Source: Membranipora membranacea
Lineage: Eukaryota > Bryozoa > Gymnolaemata > Cheilostomatida > Membraniporidae
DNA: 64,000 bases
Direction: 5' to 3'
Assembly: GCA_914767715.1 (NCBI GenBank)
Contig: OU612066.1
Location: 32,898,283-32,962,282 of the forward strand
Below are positions 51,374-63,440 of this stretch, one piece after another. The stretch's first letter is position 1. Each line of letters opens with the position of its first letter. The notes below the pieces were generated by a model that was given only the letters and a program-made list of their open reading frames with translations, ran no database searches and was not told where the DNA came from. A program made the position numbers and the translations under genes.

Positions 51374-54300
51374 TTAAGCAAACGATACATTGCTTATCTT
51401 AGCAGCGCTTGGCACTGCACTATTGCCATGAAGAGCTGTAACAGACTCAAACATCGGTTGATAGAACTTATGACCCTGTTCGTTTTGGAAATTGGCGTTA
51501 AGATACTTGGACTTAGTACTATCTAGTACGGCTGCTGGGCATGGCTCAGCCTCTTTAGGCACATAGTCCATACGGTACATGGTGTTTCCATCAAAAGGTC
51601 CGGACATAGCAGCCTGGTTATCTGGTTTGAAGCTGCGAGGTACATCCAGGGGTTTAGGTGTGTAGTGAGCCTTCACGGTGGATATGCCTTCAAATGGAGC
51701 ATCTGGCGGAGCATAATCAGGTCTCATTGAAGGTTTAGTACGATCTCCTAAAGGCCACTTCTTGAAGTCTTCTCTATTAGTGGTTTTGTCCTCAAAATTT
51801 GCTGTGACTGGTCTTCTTTCTGCTGGTCGTCTAGCCATAGTACGGGCCATCGGCTTCCTATAAACAAAAATAAAAAGTAAAATAAAGTTGAAAATTTGAA
51901 CAATATAAGTTGCAAAAACTGTCTTTACCAGGTCTAATAAAAGTGACTCCTAAAACATCATAAAATACCGGACCATCTACTGGTTCTACTGTATGAAAAT
52001 CTAACAAGATTCTTACCAATGTTATCATACATGAGTTCAGAGCTGCATGGTTATTATAATTATACGCAATTTTCAATAGTTTTCGGAAATTTTGAACACC
52101 AACATGAAAGTAGTTCTGCCTTAATTCTCCAAGAAGCTCCGTCTCTTCCACAATCTGCGATACCAAAGAAATCATGTTAAGATGTGTATCACTTAAAAGC
52201 TGTCCTTACTTGTCAAATTCAATTTGTGTGGTAGTACGTAGGTCCATGTCTCCTGCTGGTTTGACCCACTCATCGGGTCTGAAGGCAGCAGGTCTGTTCA
52301 TTGGCCACTTGATGTAGTCGTTGCGGTTTGTTGTGTTGTCACTCAATGGATCGGATGATCTGAATGCTGTTCCCTCAGGTTTGAATGAAGCTGTTCTTGC
52401 AGCATTCTTTGGGCCATAGTCCAACTTGTGAGTAGTTAAATCTGAAGAAATACAAATTTACCGCCAATGATCAGTACATGCTCAATTTTTATAAAACGAT
52501 GTCTATGTCTGGTTATGAAGGACACTTTGGTTTTATTTTGTATGTTTGTGTGTTTGTGTGTTTGTATGTTTGTGTGTTTGTGTGTTATCATCAGAGATTT
52601 TTGCTTTTAGGTTAACCTATTTGGTATAGTTTCTCTCACCGTCTATTGGAGCACCAGGGCCTTTGTAGCATTCCTTTTCTCTCTGTTTGGGCTTCTCCAT
52701 GGGATGTTTAATGTAGTCATCCCTGTATCCTGTACGCCCATCGAAAGGGTCTGTAGGTCCACGATTACCTTCATCGGGTCTTAAGTTCTGTCTCATGGAA
52801 AACGGATGTTTGTGGTAGTCTGATTTGTAGGTGGGTTCTCCCTCAAATGGGGCATCGGGTGCCTGATACAGGTTTGGGTCATGGTGTAGTTTCTTCTCTG
52901 GTAGTTCCCATTTCCTATAGTCGGCTGTAAAAAGAGGCTTGGTTATAGTAAATGGAGTTGAGACATTGGCAAGAGTTATCTACTCAGGAGATATCAGGTG
53001 ACAACTCCAAGATTATCACCCACTTCTACCATACGCTTGATAATGATAAACTTTTTATTTCAAGATAACAATTCATTCATAGATATTGAGATGGTGCCGT
53101 AGTTTTTAATTCTACGTTAGCAACGAAATGATATTTTCATTCATAAATGAGAGTTTATAACTTACATCGGTACGTGGGGTCTCCTTCAAAACGACCTTGT
53201 ACTTTTCGTGCATCATCTCTTCTGATAGCCTTAGGTGGAGCGACTTCCTTTGGGATATAATCTTTCTTGTAAGAAGTCATGGTATCCAAATCCCCTGCAG
53301 GTCTCACATAAGGATCCTGAGTTCTGATATAAGGCTTCATACCTGGGTGCTTTATGTAATCCAACCTGCAAAAAAAAATAGCCAAATGTTAGCCGACTAG
53401 ATTTCACCTTTTAAAGTTAACAACAACAAAATTACACATAGGATCTCACGTAATGATTGTCATCCTAATATTTGATGTTGCTAAATTCACTGGAAAAAAG
53501 TTAATACTGACATGAAAGTTAAAAATTAAAATACTGTTTTTTAAAATTTTCTTTCGGCTTCATTATGTAATAATCAGTAACTCTCTAGAAAGGTTCAGTC
53601 AGCCATTGCTTGTACTTCATGAAGGTCATTGACTGCCGTGCAGCTGCCAGTTGAACTCTCAATCACTGCTATTTCTCAATCACATGTACTTGGTACTGTA
53701 CTAATCTGATTGAACACCTTTGCGTTGAACAATAGGTATAAAATTCTCTTACAGTATTTTCAGGATAATAATCATAATTTGACACTTAACTCAATTCCCA
53801 GACCACAAAGAAAGCTACCTACCTCTGTGTAGTTACGTCTGAAATTGGTCCGCTATTCTTGATAGGTTGATAGGCGGGCTTAAAGTTTGGTGGTCGCCCA
53901 GCATCCTTCTTCTTATACTCTTCATGATATTCTGAGAAGGCACACGGTCCACCTCGCTTAGTGGAGAATGGTCTGTGAGGGCATCTGTGCCGTCTGTAAA
54001 AATAAAATTTTGCATATTTTAAAAACGACAGCCGGTTATGGGAACACAAGCTCAAATCTTTATTGCATAATGTTTTGAGGGAACTGCCATTATTAATAAA
54101 AATTACTAAAAACTAAATTAATTCATAGGTGGCTCATCATTGTTGCTTATCAACAGCAAAACAAACAAAAAAGTTGTAGAGCCAATGTGAATGAATGAAC
54201 TTTTAGTACTCATTTTATCGATTTTTCCCTTTTTCAGCACCAAATACAATACAATGATAGATTTGTTTGAGTAGATAATAGAAGCGTATGTTTTATCATT

Positions 54301-55384
54301 GTGCTAATCTTAGTGTCAGCTCCAATGATGTGCTTTACTGTGTTGACTTTGATGTTGACCTGACTACAATCAAAACATTGCAGAGTATTCTTACAGATTA
54401 CATGTGAATTTTCATAGGGCTTATTTTCAATATTAGTTTTTTAAACTTTCCGCCTCGCAAAATATGCTGAAAATTTATCCTTTCTAGATGTGATTGCACA
54501 ATTATACTAGGTATTAATTAACTAGCTACTACGTTGGCTTGGTATTAACTGAGAAAATAAATGTCCTATTCTCAATGTTTGTCTGCAAATAATATCTCTC
54601 CCAATGTATAATGTTTCATTCAGCACAATTTTATCTTCCTTTCAAGTTTGTATGATTCTCATAGTCGGAAATTTAAACTATCCGTCGAGTTCCCGTACAA
54701 AGGACAGTTTTATGTTAGGTATGTAGGTATGGGGATTTTGATATTGACACAGCATGCTAGATGCAGCAGGGTTGGAACTAAAGCATGTCAGAAAAAAGTT
54801 ATTAGAGAAATCTGGTAATGACAAGCCAATGATTGCTTGCCATTTGTTTACAATCAGCTATAATGGATAGTTGTTTGTTTCTTGAAATCCAGTTCACTGA
54901 CTGACGAACGAGTTGATAAGAATTACATCTGACCAGATGACCACTATTATGAGGACCAAAAGCAGTACAAGAGCGAACAGTGAAAGTCACTTTAGGTCTG
55001 TCAACGTTGCAGGTCAATTCTCTAGGAGTATAACTGAGCATTAAATGAATTTTGATAGCGCGACACTTATCCTCAAGTCTACCACAAATCTCAAAATCCA
55101 AACTACCCCTATGGCCTATCCTTGCAGCTACAGTCTACTTTTGTTTGAATATGGACTATAACATTTCACTGGAAGTTTGAAGGAAATCAAAGACAGTATT
55201 CTGTAAACTATTCCTTCTCTCCTAGGTGCAAAAAAAGACATTTGAAAGATTTGATAGCTGGAGTGGAGGCAATAAAATTATGTTCTGCTCTGACTGTCAG
55301 TAAATGCATAAAACTATAGCATGAAAATAACAATCAATCAACTTACCCACACACACAGATCTGACATATACATTTCTTCACCAT
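51374..55384 (-). CDS. SAXO1: Stabilizer of axonemal microtubules (SAXO/FAM154 family)
   Basis: Six coding exons, in gene order: 55384-55347, 53993-53823, 53365-53166, 52924-52640, 52441-52210, 51857-51374. The CDS is 1410 nt (469 residues; human SAXO1 has 474), with consistent phases. The N-terminus MVKKCICQICVCGRHRCPH is the family's cysteine-rich start (human MKTKCICELCSCGRHHCPH). It is followed by about eleven Mn-type microtubule-binding repeats, such as TTQRLDYIKHPG, MTSYKKDYIPKE, PTYKSDYHKHPF, TGYRDDYIKHPM, TTNRNDYIKWPM, TTNREDFKKWPL and TMYRMDYVPKEA. The C-terminal QGHKFYQP also matches (human LGHRIYKP). SAXO proteins bind centrioles and ciliary/flagellar doublet microtubules, inside the tubule lumen in known structures. 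SAXO1 versus SAXO2 is not resolved, so the symbol is tentative. It is divergent from the fucosidase gene. Confidence 0.93.
52541..52586. repeat. (TGTTTGTG)n simple repeat
   Basis: Imperfect tgtttgtg repeats in a SAXO intron (between coding exons 4 and 5). Confidence 0.75.
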
Positions 55385-55914
55385 GATTATGTCTGTTTAA
55401 TGAGCTTCAGCACAAAGCTGTCTAACTGATGACCTCTGAGTTATAATCTTTTATGTCTTCTTTCTTCTAAAACATCCAAATTTCAAGTGGATAAATCTCC
55501 TTCACACTGTGAGCATGTCACACATTGTTTCTGCATAGGGCTGTTCTTCATGTTGCTAAGGTACTGTTTAGATGGGTGCTTAGCAACAAATAAAAGGGGT
55601 AGCAAGTAAGAACTTTTATTTATAGTTATACATCACACCCAGTATTACAATTGATACATAACAAAAAACTATGTTTCACTCTTTTTTCAGTCATCAAAAT
55701 TGGATTGAACAATACAATTTGGTACTCAGAAGATGAAAAAGCAGCTGCATGATATAGCTCCCTAAGCTGACCACTCTTCTTGTTAATGGTTCCTCCACAT
55801 TAATCTCTTTAATTTTTAGTCTGGAGTTATAGAGAAATATTGTGGGACAACTCAAATATCCAACGAGTCTAGTGTGTGCATTTTCATTTGAAGGTTGAAT
55901 AACTGGGAAGAAAA
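55385..55914. promoter_or_regulatory. Divergent intergenic region shared by SAXO (minus) and fucosidase (plus)
   Basis: Only about 530 bp separate the two start codons, so both promoters and 5' UTRs must lie here unless there are distant non-coding exons. It contains ttgctaaggt and gtgcttagcaac (about 55554-55590), which resemble half-sites of the RFX X-box (gttgcya), plausible for a ciliary gene but not demonstrated. No clear TATA box was assigned. Confidence 0.4.
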
Positions 55915-58900
55915 ATGAGACTGTATCTGCAGATATTGTCTATAATTTTTGCTCTGGCTGCACATAAATGCTTTGCCACAGGTCCTTATCAGCCATCATG
56001 GGAGTCTCTAGATACTAGGCCTTTGCCTCAATGGTTTGATGATGCAAAGATTGGCATATTCATTCACTGGGGAGTGTTCTCTGTGCCTGCTATGCATGGC
56101 TCAAACTTCTGGAAGTTTTGGTATGACTCCAAACCTGGTGACTACTACTATGAGTTTATGAAGAAGAACTACAGAGATGACTTCACTTATGCTGATTTTG
56201 CTCAAGGTTTCACTGCTGAGCTATTTGATGCTAACAAATGGATTAACCTGTTCCAAGATGCTGGGGCAAAGTATGTAGGCCTACACATTAATTGAATAAA
56301 CTGATCAAGTAGTAAAAGTAGTCTTTTACTCCTTGATTTACATGGGTATCAAAGTTAGAACTTAGTTTTTCATATACATAATTTTCATGAGATGGGGTGC
56401 TTATACCAAGGAGTAACTGGTTACTCCTTGCTTATAGTAATATTGGATTATGAATCGAAACTTTTAAGGCATCAGATGTACATACTGAGTAAAAGGATTA
56501 GGCTACTCACTCAATCTATTGCGCACATAGATGATGATAAAAAATTTTGTCTGCTGCATAAACACAGCAGCTCATCTAAAAGTGTGCATCTAAACACAAC
56601 ATCTCATCTAAAAGTGAAGCAGCAAATTTTCTTCTACTCCCGAGCTTTGACCAACTTTGATGCCCAGTAAAAAGGAAATCGTTGAGGTGATATATCATGT
56701 AATTATGACTCATGTAATCATGAAGTTGGGTTCTGAATTATACACCAATCCATGCTGTCATGGTAAATTTATCCTTCGATTAAAGAGTGAGTAAGGGCCA
56801 TTGCTCCATATTCGGTATTTTGACGTTAAATGATGCTAAACTGAGAGCTTGTACAGCATAGCCACCAATTTGTCGCCGTTAGCTTGGACTACCAATGTAA
56901 CAATTACTACTTCAAACACTGCACACTATTTCAACAGTGAGTAAGCAACATTGCAAAGAAGAATTAAATTTTCAGTTGAGGGTACCTCTTTATAGGTCTG
57001 CCTCGTACGATTTGCAAGTTTCATCTTTCTTATTTACATCCTGTCCATAACAGAATCGTGTTTTTCCACACTTACTTACAGGTACACGGTACTGATCACC
57101 AAACATCATGAAGGATTCTGTAATTGGAATACTAACTACTCATTCAACTGGAACTCCATGCAAGTTGGACCTAAAAGAGACCTTGTAGGTGAGAATATGT
57201 CATACTGACTCTCGTGATCTGACTGGGCATGTAGATCACTGATAAACTAGGCTATCATTACCACAAAGTAGGTGTCGTAAGGCTAAGTATGCACCATGCG
57301 TGACTTGAATTTGCGCATGTGCAAGAATAATGAGTTTAGTTTGGGTTCTGATTGCAACTTTGGAAAGGGGAAAAGGGATATCCCCTGCATATACTGTCAA
57401 TCAAAATCAGCTAATAATGACAAGAGAGGATAACTAGTAATAACAAATCCGCACGCTTTGGGGAGTATGTCACCAGAGCAGGTAGCCAATCAGATGGCTT
57501 CGGAATTCCGAGACTCAATTTTGCAGAGATCAGCTCATGCCCAGAGCTGAGCATGCGCAGAATGAGAATATGTAACAAACACTCCATTCCTCTGCTTTTA
57601 TATTTGTCTCTGCTATCTATCAGCCTAGAAGGATATTGTTGTGACTGCCCCTGTTTTGATAGAGTTCATTGCTTGCATGACTTGATGGGTATCATTTCAT
57701 GATCATTTGGGTTTAGTTTCATCAGGGAGAATTCTCCCTGGTTTCATGACTTGTTAGTTTAACTATAAGAATAACAACTAAAAAGGTCTGCATGAAAGAT
57801 ACTGGATGCTTCTGCATAATAAGTCTCAATCACATGAGATTGACATCTTCATTGAATTTGTGCAGTGTCTTCATCAAGACATGCTAATTTGGGGGCTACT
57901 CCAAATCAATGAACTCCCAAATCATCTAGCAAATACTTGTGTTTAGTTTAGTAATTATATATCATCATGAATAATATCACAGAGTAAGGATATATCCTTA
58001 CACTGTGATAATATGATAGCATTGATATTTCATGTTGCAGCCGAGATAACTACTGCAGTGAGGAAGACGGACATGAGACTTGGTCTCTACCATTCTCTGT
58101 TTGAATGGTACAATCCACTGTACAAGATGGATGCTGATAGTGGTCACAAGACTCAGCTCTTCGTTAAGGTATGATATGTCAGTAGTGTCAAACTGCTGTA
58201 TACTTTATATTAGTACGACGACGTCACATGCAACAGTGCGTGAAAGTCTTTCAAATGAGCAATAACATATCCGGCACTAGCTTCCAGTCTCTTGCCCAGC
58301 CCGATCTCCCCAGCATAGTATACCCTTTGCTTAGCCTAGATATATGCATATATAGTTGCGGTTGAAATTATAAACAACTATCAATTATGAATGATATCGC
58401 AGAAAATGGCAGTTGTTCACCCTACTCTCCCAACGTCAACGCATGACACTGCCCTTATGTAAGATTAAATACGATTTTACAGGGGAAGACAATCCCGGAG
58501 TTACATGAGTTGGTGAACACATACAAGCCTGATCTGTTATGGTCTGACGGAGATTGGATGGCCAACTCCACCTACTTTACTTCTAAGGATTTCCTTGCCT
58601 GGCTTTATAACGAGAGGTAACTTGAGATGACTTTCTCTGTATTTTAGTTTTGAAGCTATGATGTCCAATTAAATATTGTGGTTTGCTTGATAATTATGAT
58701 TCTTGGCATCCAGCTTTCACTTTCGGAGCTTAACATTTCTTCTGACAAAGCATAGAACTGCAATTATTCAATTCATGCTAACAGATATTTGAATCCACAT
58801 ACTTGAGTTACGCTTTTTATGCAGACTTCACCAGTTGTTATGTTTATGTGTGCTGATATCTATTCATTGGCAGCCCAGTAAAAGACCATGTGATAGTCAA

Positions 58901-61004
58901 CGATAGATGGGGGACTGACGCCCGATGTAAACATGGTGATTATCTCAACTGTGATGACAAGTATAATCCAAAGGTAAGACCCTACAGTTTCGTATGACAA
59001 ATTCAAATTCATTTTGATAAGATGAGAAGATATTGATGTTCTGTTTTTTGTTAATTTATTACTCCATTCAGTAAACGATATAATTATGATTTCAGTATTT
59101 CAGATCAAATGAAACTCAATGTGAAAATGTTTCCGTCCATACTAACTGGGATTTGAGCATTAATCTTAGTTTATTTTGTGTTTTGCTTGCGTATCAGGTG
59201 CTACAGAAGCGTAAATTTGAGAATTGTGACTCGGTACAGAAGCAAGCCTGGGGATACAGACGGGATGATGATCTGAGTGACTATCACTCAATATCTGATA
59301 TACTCACATCTATTGCGCAGACTATCAGGTAAATTTTCACATCTATAGTGCAGACTATCAGGTAAATTGACCTACAAGAGTCCATTCAATGCTTAAATGG
59401 CAAGAAAGTAACACTTGCTTATCAAATTGGTAAAAGTAAAAAAGTCGACTTTTTGTGATAATTTCATAGTAGATTGGGGTATTCAAAATTTCAACTTTTT
59501 CATTGTAGTTGTGGAGGTAACTACTTATTGAATATTGGTCCGACACATGATGGTAGAATCATGCCGATATTTGAGGAGAGACTTAGACAGATGGGGGCGT
59601 GGCTTAAGATTAACGGAGAAGCCGTTTATTCCAGCAAGCCTTGGACTTATCAGAATGACACAGCTTCTGGCAATGTTTGGTATGTTTGTTTGGTTGTATA
59701 TTTGGGGCTCAGACTAGTCTACGTATGGTGAGCCCATCGCAGAAGAATTTTTCAATTAGGCCTCTGGTGCCGCGCTGCTGAAGTTATGCAACATTGTTTC
59801 AAAATGAAAATTTAAAGCCTTTCGGGAAAAAAAGTCAGCGATATAAATAGGAGCTGTTCCTCCTATGAAAAAATATGGTATTGCTGTGAGGTATTTAATT
59901 GACTGTACTGTACAAGCCCAAGCTGTAGTCGAATATGGAACAAATAAGGCTTGGGATCATAGTCTCAAAATTATTGTTTAAGTAATTTCAGTACATACAA
60001 AACAGAAATCTGAGACTTGTAAGACAGAATTTTTACAAAGAAATACCTACGACGTACCTCATCAAAAATAGTATTCAAAATGATCTGCTGCTTTGAATCA
60101 TCAGATATTTGGAATTATCTGTTTATATACTATGCGAGTACAATAGACAGTTTTCTGAGTTCCTATATATGCCTCAATTCGGAGTTGTCCTCTCTCCGGT
60201 TTGGTACTTTTAACCCACGCCGCATAGGAAAAACCTGCTGAAAGAGGGTTATATTGAAAACCGCTAATGTGAGGATAAAAATGATTTTTGATTCAGAGTC
60301 TGCACCATTGAAAACTCTGTGAGACAGGGTTTCCAAATCATTGGAGGCTTGAATGTTGATAAATCTTAATTTTAGTGACGAAACTCGTGAAAGATTCTGC
60401 CAAATTGTCCGCAAAACAGACGGAATATCCTATAATTGACTATCCAAATACTAAAATTATTTCCCAAACTAGGTCCATATGAGTTTTCAATGTTGCAGAT
60501 TCTGAATCAAAAATAATTTGTATCCTATTATAAGCGGTTTTAAAGTTAACCCTCTTTTCAGCACGTTTTTCCTATGCGGCATGGGTTAAAAGTACCAAAC
60601 TGGAGAGAGGACAACTCAAAATTGAGGCCTAAATCAGAGCTCAGAAAACTGTCTATTAAAGAGTACAATTAAAGAGTAAACCGAGAAAGTTGATAATGTT
60701 GTGAGTTTTTAAGTCATGATTGATTTTTATCAGGTACACAATGAACAAATCTAACAGCTCTGCCTCAGGATACAGCGTTTATGCTTTTGTTCTCGACTGG
60801 CCAGAAGATAACACACTGAAGCTTGGATCTCCTGAGTCCACAGATAAAACTACTGTTAGTATGCTCGGATATACAGGGGGTCCCTTTAAGTGGTCTGGTT
60901 ATAGTAATACTGCTGGTCTGGTGGTCAAGTTTCCTTTTATCCCACCTAACAAACTTCCCTCTTACCATGCCTGGGTTCTCAAGATCGACAATCTAGCTAA
61001 CTGA
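55915..61004 (+). CDS. FUCA1: Tissue-type alpha-L-fucosidase (GH29), secreted/lysosomal
   Basis: Eight coding exons: 55915-56270, 57082-57188, 58041-58168, 58483-58616, 58874-58973, 59198-59328, 59509-59679, 60734-61004. The CDS is 1398 nt (465 residues; human FUCA1 has 466), and the phases agree. A signal peptide of about 21 residues ([20 protein letters not shown]) precedes the GH29 domain. Family motifs are [19 protein letters not shown], the substrate-pocket [31 protein letters not shown] with the likely catalytic nucleophile Asp219, [20 protein letters not shown] and [12 protein letters not shown]. The enzyme removes alpha-L-fucose from glycoproteins and glycolipids in the lysosome. Introns 2 and 7 carry repeat elements, and the donor of exon 6 is duplicated (see findings). 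Confidence 0.95.
57201..57566 (+). repeat. 366-bp dispersed repeat, copy A (fucosidase intron 2)
   Basis: Begins catactgactctcgtgatct and ends gagcatgcgcagaatgag. The reverse complement of 62114-62479 matches it across its whole length, with scattered substitutions and small indels. No ORF or terminal inverted repeats were seen. Probably a copy of a non-autonomous interspersed element. Confidence 0.85.
57975..58010. repeat. Short dispersed palindrome, 36-bp copy
   Basis: An inverted repeat running from tatcacagagtaaggata to tatccttacactgtgata, with one mismatch between the arms and no loop. It ends 30 bases before fucosidase exon 3. Confidence 0.8.
60145..60660. mobile_element. Foldback element in fucosidase intron 7
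   Basis: Two arms of about 175 bp, roughly 60145-60321 and 60480-60653, are imperfect reverse complements. The outer ends are agacagttttctgag and ctcagaaaactgtct; the inner ends are ccattgaaaactc and gagttttcaatg. The 9-bp word gagtacaat occurs at both edges (60136-60144 and 60661-60669), a candidate target-site duplication, although the right edge has local sequence duplication. Confidence 0.8.
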
Positions 61005-62113
61005 TAATCACTAGTCTTACTAAGTCAAAGTCTAGAAGTTCAAGTCTAAGTCAAGATTGTTTTGCCTGCTTACATCTACATATTTTGCTAACAATATTCC
61101 ATAGTATAACCTCCTTGATGTTAACTGTAGATGAAAAATGAAGTAGGTCCCAAGTCTGGTTATTTTCACGAATTTGAAAGCCTTGGGTGTTCACTATCAT
61201 ATTTTTTTTACTTCTTTTTTTCAAACTTTTATCTGTTGCTCATAATATTGGGAGAACATTCCAGCTCTATCTCATTTTCGTCGGCCTTCCTTAACTAAGA
61301 TTTAATACCTTTCTTATTGTCCATGTAATCTCAACGCAATACTTGGAGAGATCTTCGCTCGAAAAGCTGCACATATATTTAGATCTGATTTCTTTTGCAA
61401 ATAGCTATGATAAAATTATACAGGCAAAGGTATAGGAAACATACCACTACTGTAAAATATAAACGTGATATATTTCATTCTCTTGAACTTTTGGAACTCA
61501 ATACTGTTTTTTTTCTATTTATTGCATCTTTTAATACATTGTATATCCAATATACCTTCCACCATACTACTCGGCTCCTCCTACGTTCAGTGCTGCAGAT
61601 TCAACTTTGGTAGTTGCACAGTGTGATGCAGGTCAATGGGTTTATGGGATGTTACCTGTGCCACCAGATAAGTCGTCAGCCAGTACGCTCAATTCGCAAC
61701 TGTGACAACATCATTTTAGTCCGGTGCTAATCATGTAAATTTTGGATGTTGTGTGAAATTCTAAAGAGGCTGTATTTGCTATCAATAACAACCTGACGCT
61801 GATGTCAGAATGAGAATAATTCTACATTTCATTTTAATGGTTCTAGCCCCTAAGTGGGTACTGTGACCTGAACAAGTGAACATGTGAATATAACAGAAAA
61901 GGGTACTGCATGCTAACTGGCAAGGAGTTAGAAGTCACTTCCAATGCCAAGCAGCCAAATTGTTGAGATAGTTCTAGGATGAGCCCGTTCGTTAATAGTT
62001 ATTGTGAGTTTGTGACGGGGCATAGGCGTAGGCCTATAGACATTGATACAAGTCCATTTAGTCTATTACTCGATTTAGTCTATTTTTATGCTAAGGCCAG
62101 TACAACCACCCCG
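61005..62113. other. Fucosidase 3' region and spacer
   Basis: No coding sequence recognised. Holds the fucosidase 3' UTR; I could not assign a canonical AATAAA with confidence. Confidence 0.45.
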
Positions 62114-62479
62114 TCATTCTGCGCATGCTCAGCCCTGGGCATGAGCTGATCTCTGCAAAATTGAGCCTCGGAATTCCGAAGCCATCTGATTGGCTACCTG
62201 CTCTGGTGGTATGCTCTTCAATGCGTGCGGAATTGATATTGATAGTTATTCTCTCTTGTCACTATTAGCTGATTTTGATTGGCAGTTCATGCAGGGGCTA
62301 TCCCATTCTCCCTGACCAAATTTTTCTCTCAGAACCTAGACTAAACTCATTGTTCTTGCACATGCGCAATTTAAAGTCACGCATGATTTATACTTAGCCT
62401 TACGACATCTACTTTGTGGTAACTAAAGCCTAGTTTATCAGTGATCTACATGCCCAGTCAGATCACGAGAGTCAGTATG
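62114..62479 (-). repeat. 366-bp dispersed repeat, copy B (inverted relative to copy A)
   Basis: Reverse-complement copy of 57201-57566, with the same total length. Diverged by scattered point differences, so the duplication is not very recent or the copies inserted independently. Confidence 0.85.
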
Positions 62480-62610
62480 CCACCCCGTCCCAATAAAACC
62501 AGCGATGATCCTCTCCTCAGGCTATAATTGAATTGAAATTGAAATTAATCATAATGGTAATACAACAACATTAGCTATCTGTATAATTTTAGCTTAGCAT
62601 GGGGAACCAA

Positions 62611-62726
62611 GTCAGGATGGCCGAGTGGTCTAAGGCGCCAGACTCAAGGCAAAGCCTTTCACTGAATCAGTGAAGCAGTGTTCTGGTCCACATATGTGGG
62701 CGTGGGTTCGAACCCCACTTCTGACA
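62611..62726 (+). tRNA. tRNA-Leu (anticodon CAA) with a 32-nt intron
   Basis: The acceptor stem GTCAGGA pairs with TTCTGAC (one G-T pair) followed by discriminator A. The A box is TGGCCGAGTGG and the B box GGTTCGAACCC. The anticodon arm is CCAGA-CTCAAG-(intron)-T-TCTGG, with anticodon CAA at 62645-62647 and the intron at 62649-62680, immediately 3' of position 37. The long variable arm (tccacatatgtgg) is the class II type expected of tRNA-Leu. The mature length is 84 nt before CCA addition. Intron-bearing tRNA-Leu(CAA) genes are usual in animals and need the tRNA splicing endonuclease. Confidence 0.97.
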
Positions 62727-62730
62727 GAGA

Positions 62731-62734
62731 TTTT
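62731..62734 (+). terminator. RNA polymerase III terminator of tRNA-Leu
   Basis: A TTTT tract five bases after the mature tRNA 3' end. Confidence 0.75.
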
Positions 62735-62883
62735 GCAATTAAGAAACCGACACAAGGCTTTATGAAAACCTTCCTTTATGAAAAAATGCCCTGTCTTTGG
62801 AGGCCCCATCTTCCTAGTCCTACGATAACAATGCTGGTAAATAAAGTGTTGATTCAATTTACAGACGCAAGCACTGCTTGAAG

Positions 62884-63016
62884 TAGTCTAAGTGCTCAGA
62901 CTCCAAGGCGCAGGGAGTTACTTGCGCAAGCTATCAAACTCCTCTCCCCTTCTCCGGGGAGTTTGATAGCTTGCGCAAGTAACTCCCTGCGCCTTGGAGT
63001 CTGAGCACTTAGACTA
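62884..63016. mobile_element. Palindromic foldback MITE, copy 2, 9-bp TSD
   Basis: 133 bp. Arms of about 59 bp, starting tagtctaagtgctcagactc, are perfect reverse complements around a 15-nt pyrimidine-rich loop. Exact 9-bp direct repeats tgcttgaag flank it at 62875-62883 and 63017-63025. Same family as 32653-32762; the central part differs. Confidence 0.95.
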
Positions 63017-63217
63017 TGCTTGAAGAGTTAAGCTGCAGAAATTTTATAGCATTTGAGGTATTAAATAACCATTCAAATAAGAATGTTTTACTGTTAGTTA
63101 AGCCTTGTACCCACCAATGTGCTTTTTTAATCTCAGGAATTTCTAAGATTTTGCACTGGCAATCATTAAAGAGTTTGTGGGTACCACAAAATGCAGCACA
63201 ACATATCGCACAACATA

Positions 63218-63245
63218 ACGAAAGTAGAATCAATTCTACTTTCGT
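63218..63245. repeat. 28-bp palindrome
   Basis: acgaaagtagaat, a 2-nt centre, then its exact reverse complement attctactttcgt. Function unknown. Confidence 0.7.
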
Positions 63246-63440
63246 GGGAAGGTATTTGTAAACGCACGATCTCTGTGTATTTTGTACCCATCAATCACAG
63301 CAATGCACAAGTGGTCGTGCATGATCACAGATGAGTTCCTGGGACAGTTATGCTGTTGAAGCAATGAGTATTTATAATCTTTGGTTGATGGGTACCAGGC
63401 TTTAGTGATGTCAATATTTGTGTATCACTGTATTGGCAGC

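Noticed and set aside
60163-60414. 83-codon minus-strand open frame in fucosidase intron 7
   Set aside because: Lies in an arm of the foldback element and has no family similarity.
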